DNA from: Dyadobacter endophyticus
GTDB lineage: Bacteria; Bacteroidota; Bacteroidia; Cytophagales; Spirosomataceae
DNA: 64,000 bases
Assembly: GCF_014641595.1 (NCBI RefSeq)
Contig: NZ_BMIA01000002.1
Span: 930,001-994,000, forward strand
Direction: 5' to 3'
Each line of letters begins with the position of its first letter. Positions within the stretch are counted from its first letter, which is position 1. Positions 62,124 to 64,000 of this stretch are shown piece after piece. The notes beneath the pieces are model-generated. The model saw nothing but the letters and a program-made list of their open reading frames with translations. It ran no database searches and had not been told where the DNA came from. The position numbers and the translations under genes were made by a program.

Positions 62124-62720
62124 ATGTTGTCACGACCTATTTTTGTATATACCGAATTGAGCCCCAACCCCAACTCGATGAAGTTCGTCTTGAATTTCGA
62201 GCTGGTACCCGACGGGCTTTCTTTTGATTACCCTTCACTGGAAGCAGCGCTGGAAGAAGGCAAGTCATCGCCACTGGCCGCCGACCTGTTCCAGTTCCCG
62301 CACGTGAAGCGTGTATTCATAGCTAGCAACTTCATTACCATCACGAAAGGCGACGATATCGCATGGGAAGAGGTTCTGCGCGATACAAAGCAGTTCATCA
62401 AGATCTATTTTGAAGAAAATCATCCGGTATTCGAGCAAAAGACAATCGATAGCAATACGCTGATCGTCGATTCGAGGGACTCAGATACCGTGCAAAAGAT
62501 TAAGGCTGCATTGGATCAATATGTACGCCCTGCGGTTGAATCGGACGGTGGTGCGATCAACTTCCATTCGTTTGATGAAGGTTCGGGCGTAGTGAAAGTG
62601 CTTTTGCAAGGCTCTTGCAGCGGCTGCCCGTCGTCGACCCTCACATTGAAGGCTGGTATCGAAAACCTGCTCACCCGCATGGTACCCGATGTGAAAGAAG
62701 TGGTTGCAGAAGGCGTTTGA
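62124..62720 (+). CDS. Nfu-type Fe-S scaffold protein (NifU N- and C-domains)
   Basis: 198 residues from ATG 62124 (MLSRPIFVYTELSPNPNSMK); a TTG at 62094 would add ten poorly conserved residues. The Nfu N-terminal domain (about 1-95, with PNPNSMKFVLNF and SPLAADLFQFPHVKRVFI) is followed by a NifU domain (DQYVRPAVESDGGAINFHSF) with the cluster ligand CxxC in GSCSGCPSSTLTLK. It receives and delivers 4Fe-4S clusters. It has its own terminator and is a paralogue of the 85-residue protein next to mrp. Confidence 0.93.
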   Translation: MLSRPIFVYTELSPNPNSMKFVLNFELVPDGLSFDYPSLEAALEEGKSSPLAADLFQFPHVKRVFIASNFITITKGDDIAWEEVLRDTKQFIKIYFEENHPVFEQKTIDSNTLIVDSRDSDTVQKIKAALDQYVRPAVESDGGAINFHSFDEGSGVVKVLLQGSCSGCPSSTLTLKAGIENLLTRMVPDVKEVVAEGV

Positions 62721-62739
62721 TGCCTGAAAGATATGTATG

Positions 62740-62775
62740 GAAACCCTGTCGGTTCGCGGCAGGGTTTCTTTTTTT
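62740..62775 (+). terminator. Terminator of the Nfu gene
   Basis: Perfect 9-bp stem GAAACCCTG (62740-62748) / CAGGGTTTC (62760-62768) followed by TTTTTTT, 20 nt after the stop. Confidence 0.92.
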
Positions 62776-62799
62776 GAGGCGTTTTGTTAGTTTCGGCGC

Positions 62800-63912
62800 A
62801 TGAAGCCACCGCTGGAAGTATTTATCGACCGCATTGAAGCGTTACAATCGACCGGTAATGCGCTTTTTCCCAAAGGTTTGTTTCCGGCACAACGGTCCAA
62901 TTCCTTGCTCGGCTACCGGCGGCCCGACACGACGATGTTCTTTTCCGCCATCACCGCATTCACGCTTCAATCTATTCGTAAATATTGCAGCACTGAAAGC
63001 CAGTCGCAGATCGACTCGATCCGCCGTCAGGTAACTGCCAATTACCCCGACTTTCAAAATAAGGATGGTCTGAAAACCTACAATTTCTGGAAAACAAAAC
63101 CCTCGCGCCACTTCCCGAATGGCCGCTGGTTTCACCGCTTCGAGCATTTCCGCATTCCCGACGACATCGACGATACCGCATTTGCCTATCTCACCACCGA
63201 TCCTTCGCAAGAGGAATTGTTTTGGTTAAAACAAAAACTGACACTCCACGCCAATGGTACCAAACTCTGGATCAGGAATACCTATCCTGAATACCAGCAG
63301 CTGCGGGCCTATTCCACGTGGTTTGGCAAGAATATGTATGTAGAGTTCGATGTGAGCGTGCTGAGTAATATGCTGTATTGCATTTTACATTACAACCTAC
63401 CGCTGAATATGCATGATGAGGCCAGTTTTGAGTATATACGCTCGGTAATCAAAACGCGCCGGTATATCGATGCCCCTTTTCGTTGCGCACATCAATATCC
63501 GCGCACGCCTCTGATCATCTACCACGTTTCAAGGCTTATTGCGGCCTTCGATCCGTCTGCATTGCAATCGGTCAAAGCGCAACTGATCAGCGACACCGAA
63601 AACCTTTTGAAAAATACCAGCAGCTACATGGACCGGGTTTTGCTAGCGACGTCACTGATGCGATTCGGAAAGCAAACGGAACGTATTCCGGTTGAAACAT
63701 TCACCGAAAAGGATTTCAAAGGCTTTTACTTTTTTATAGCAGGGTTGCTTACCGCCTATGAAAATCCGGTGCTTTACACACTGTCGGCAACCCCGCTCGT
63801 ACACATGCACTGGACGTGCGAGGCGCATTGCTGGACGCTTCTGGCCGAATATGAAGCACTTTGGAACCAGCAACAGCCAAATGGCGCTTTACCATTATCC
63901 AATCCCAGTTAG
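62800..63912 (+). CDS. Protein of unknown function with a DxDDTA motif (alpha/alpha-toroid-like)
   Basis: 370 residues, no signal peptide, soluble. I do not recognise the family by name. It contains RIPDDIDDTAFAYL at about residues 119-131; the DxDDTA pattern (D122-I-D124-D125-T-A) is what class II terpene cyclases use as acid, and related alpha/alpha-toroid enzymes share similar loops. Tyr/Phe/Trp-rich helices follow, such as RAYSTWFGKNMYVEFDVSVL and HVSRLIAAFDPSALQSV. Predicted mostly helical. The next gene, a ferredoxin-reductase-like flavoprotein, starts 3 nt after its stop, so the two are co-transcribed and may share a pathway (inference). Confidence 0.7.
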   Translation: MKPPLEVFIDRIEALQSTGNALFPKGLFPAQRSNSLLGYRRPDTTMFFSAITAFTLQSIRKYCSTESQSQIDSIRRQVTANYPDFQNKDGLKTYNFWKTKPSRHFPNGRWFHRFEHFRIPDDIDDTAFAYLTTDPSQEELFWLKQKLTLHANGTKLWIRNTYPEYQQLRAYSTWFGKNMYVEFDVSVLSNMLYCILHYNLPLNMHDEASFEYIRSVIKTRRYIDAPFRCAHQYPRTPLIIYHVSRLIAAFDPSALQSVKAQLISDTENLLKNTSSYMDRVLLATSLMRFGKQTERIPVETFTEKDFKGFYFFIAGLLTAYENPVLYTLSATPLVHMHWTCEAHCWTLLAEYEALWNQQQPNGALPLSNPS

Positions 63913-63915
63913 GCA

Positions 63916-64000
63916 ATGGCAGACCATACGATATTATTAAAACTCCGCGAAATCATCCGCGAAACCGACGACGCCAAAACCTTCATTTTCGAAACAATCG
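63916..64000 (+). CDS. Ferredoxin-reductase-like (PaaE/FNR-type) protein, N-terminal fragment
   Basis: ATG 63916 starts an open frame to the window end: MADHTILLKLREIIRETDDA, then KTFIFETI. The L.V..I..ET.DAKTF.FE pattern is the first strand of FAD-binding ferredoxin-NADP reductase-like oxidoreductases (PaaE or Hmp type). Only 28 residues are visible, so this is a reasonable but unproven call. It is separated by 3 nt from the DxDDTA protein gene. Confidence 0.55.
   Translation, partial: MADHTILLKLREIIRETDDAKTFIFETI

Noticed and set aside
1..64000. tRNA, rRNA, riboswitch or other structured RNA genes
   Set aside because: The intergenic stretches were read for cloverleaf and known leader patterns and none was recognised; a covariance-model scan would be needed to exclude small RNAs.

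Overview
The window looks like a chromosomal stretch of a Bacteroidota bacterium of the order Cytophagales, most like Dyadobacter or a close relative (inference from gene content; no 16S or marker tree was possible). The signs are: A-rich leaders without Shine-Dalgarno sequences, TAnnTTTG-type -7 promoter elements, a very long NusB, a GSCFA protein, an Mrp ATPase without its CxxC motif, DUF1573/DUF2911/DUF1361 proteins, and double-FtsX permeases in clusters. No rRNA, tRNA or CRISPR was recognised.

Layout. 1-10.4 kb: end of a BlaR1-type M56 peptidase, then minus-strand housekeeping genes (phosphohexomutase plus GH63-like glycosidase, a D-Ala-D-Ala ligase-like ATP-grasp enzyme, and GSCFA-mrp-nifU). 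10.4-12.1 kb: a broken DUF6934-like gene with an intact 58-residue partner, then a GH16 lipoprotein. 12.1-17.7 kb: dnaX converging on nusB-ytxH-DUF1573-yajC-ybbR-coaE. 17.9-24.9 kb: an ABC exporter, then a damage-response style cassette: XRE/S24 self-cleaving repressor, divergent DNA polymerase IV and a short DnaE-type polymerase. Three spaced TGGA-N5-TCC(A) operators lie between the two promoters. 24.9-30 kb: a GT87-like membrane glycosyltransferase, a GyrI-like protein and an M16 peptidase.

30.0-31.5 kb holds the most unusual feature: an IS200/RAYT-type Y1 transposase beside about 1 kb of its probable target repeats. There are eight ~122-bp units, each with a 20-bp GGCTTCAGCC-core palindrome, and the block is bounded by 18-bp inverted repeats and an inverted outer palindrome. 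The transposase stop codon lies inside the right-hand repeat.

31.6-35 kb: DUF3820, pncB, glyS. 35.3-50 kb: four double-FtsX (MacB-type) permeases, one ABC ATPase and a TolC protein, interrupted by an MFS transporter, a small exported protein and a membrane-tethered winged-helix regulator whose DNA-binding domain is C-terminal. No periplasmic adaptor gene is present. 50-60.9 kb: two outer-membrane barrels, an SGNH lipoprotein, an FGGY kinase, recG, DUF2911, a winged-helix regulator next to an apparently fused membrane/secreted protein, dgkA-DUF1361, and a thioredoxin-like/SMP-30 pair. 61.3-64 kb: rplU-rpmA, an Nfu-type Fe-S protein, a protein of unknown function with a DxDDTA motif, and the start of a ferredoxin-reductase-like gene.
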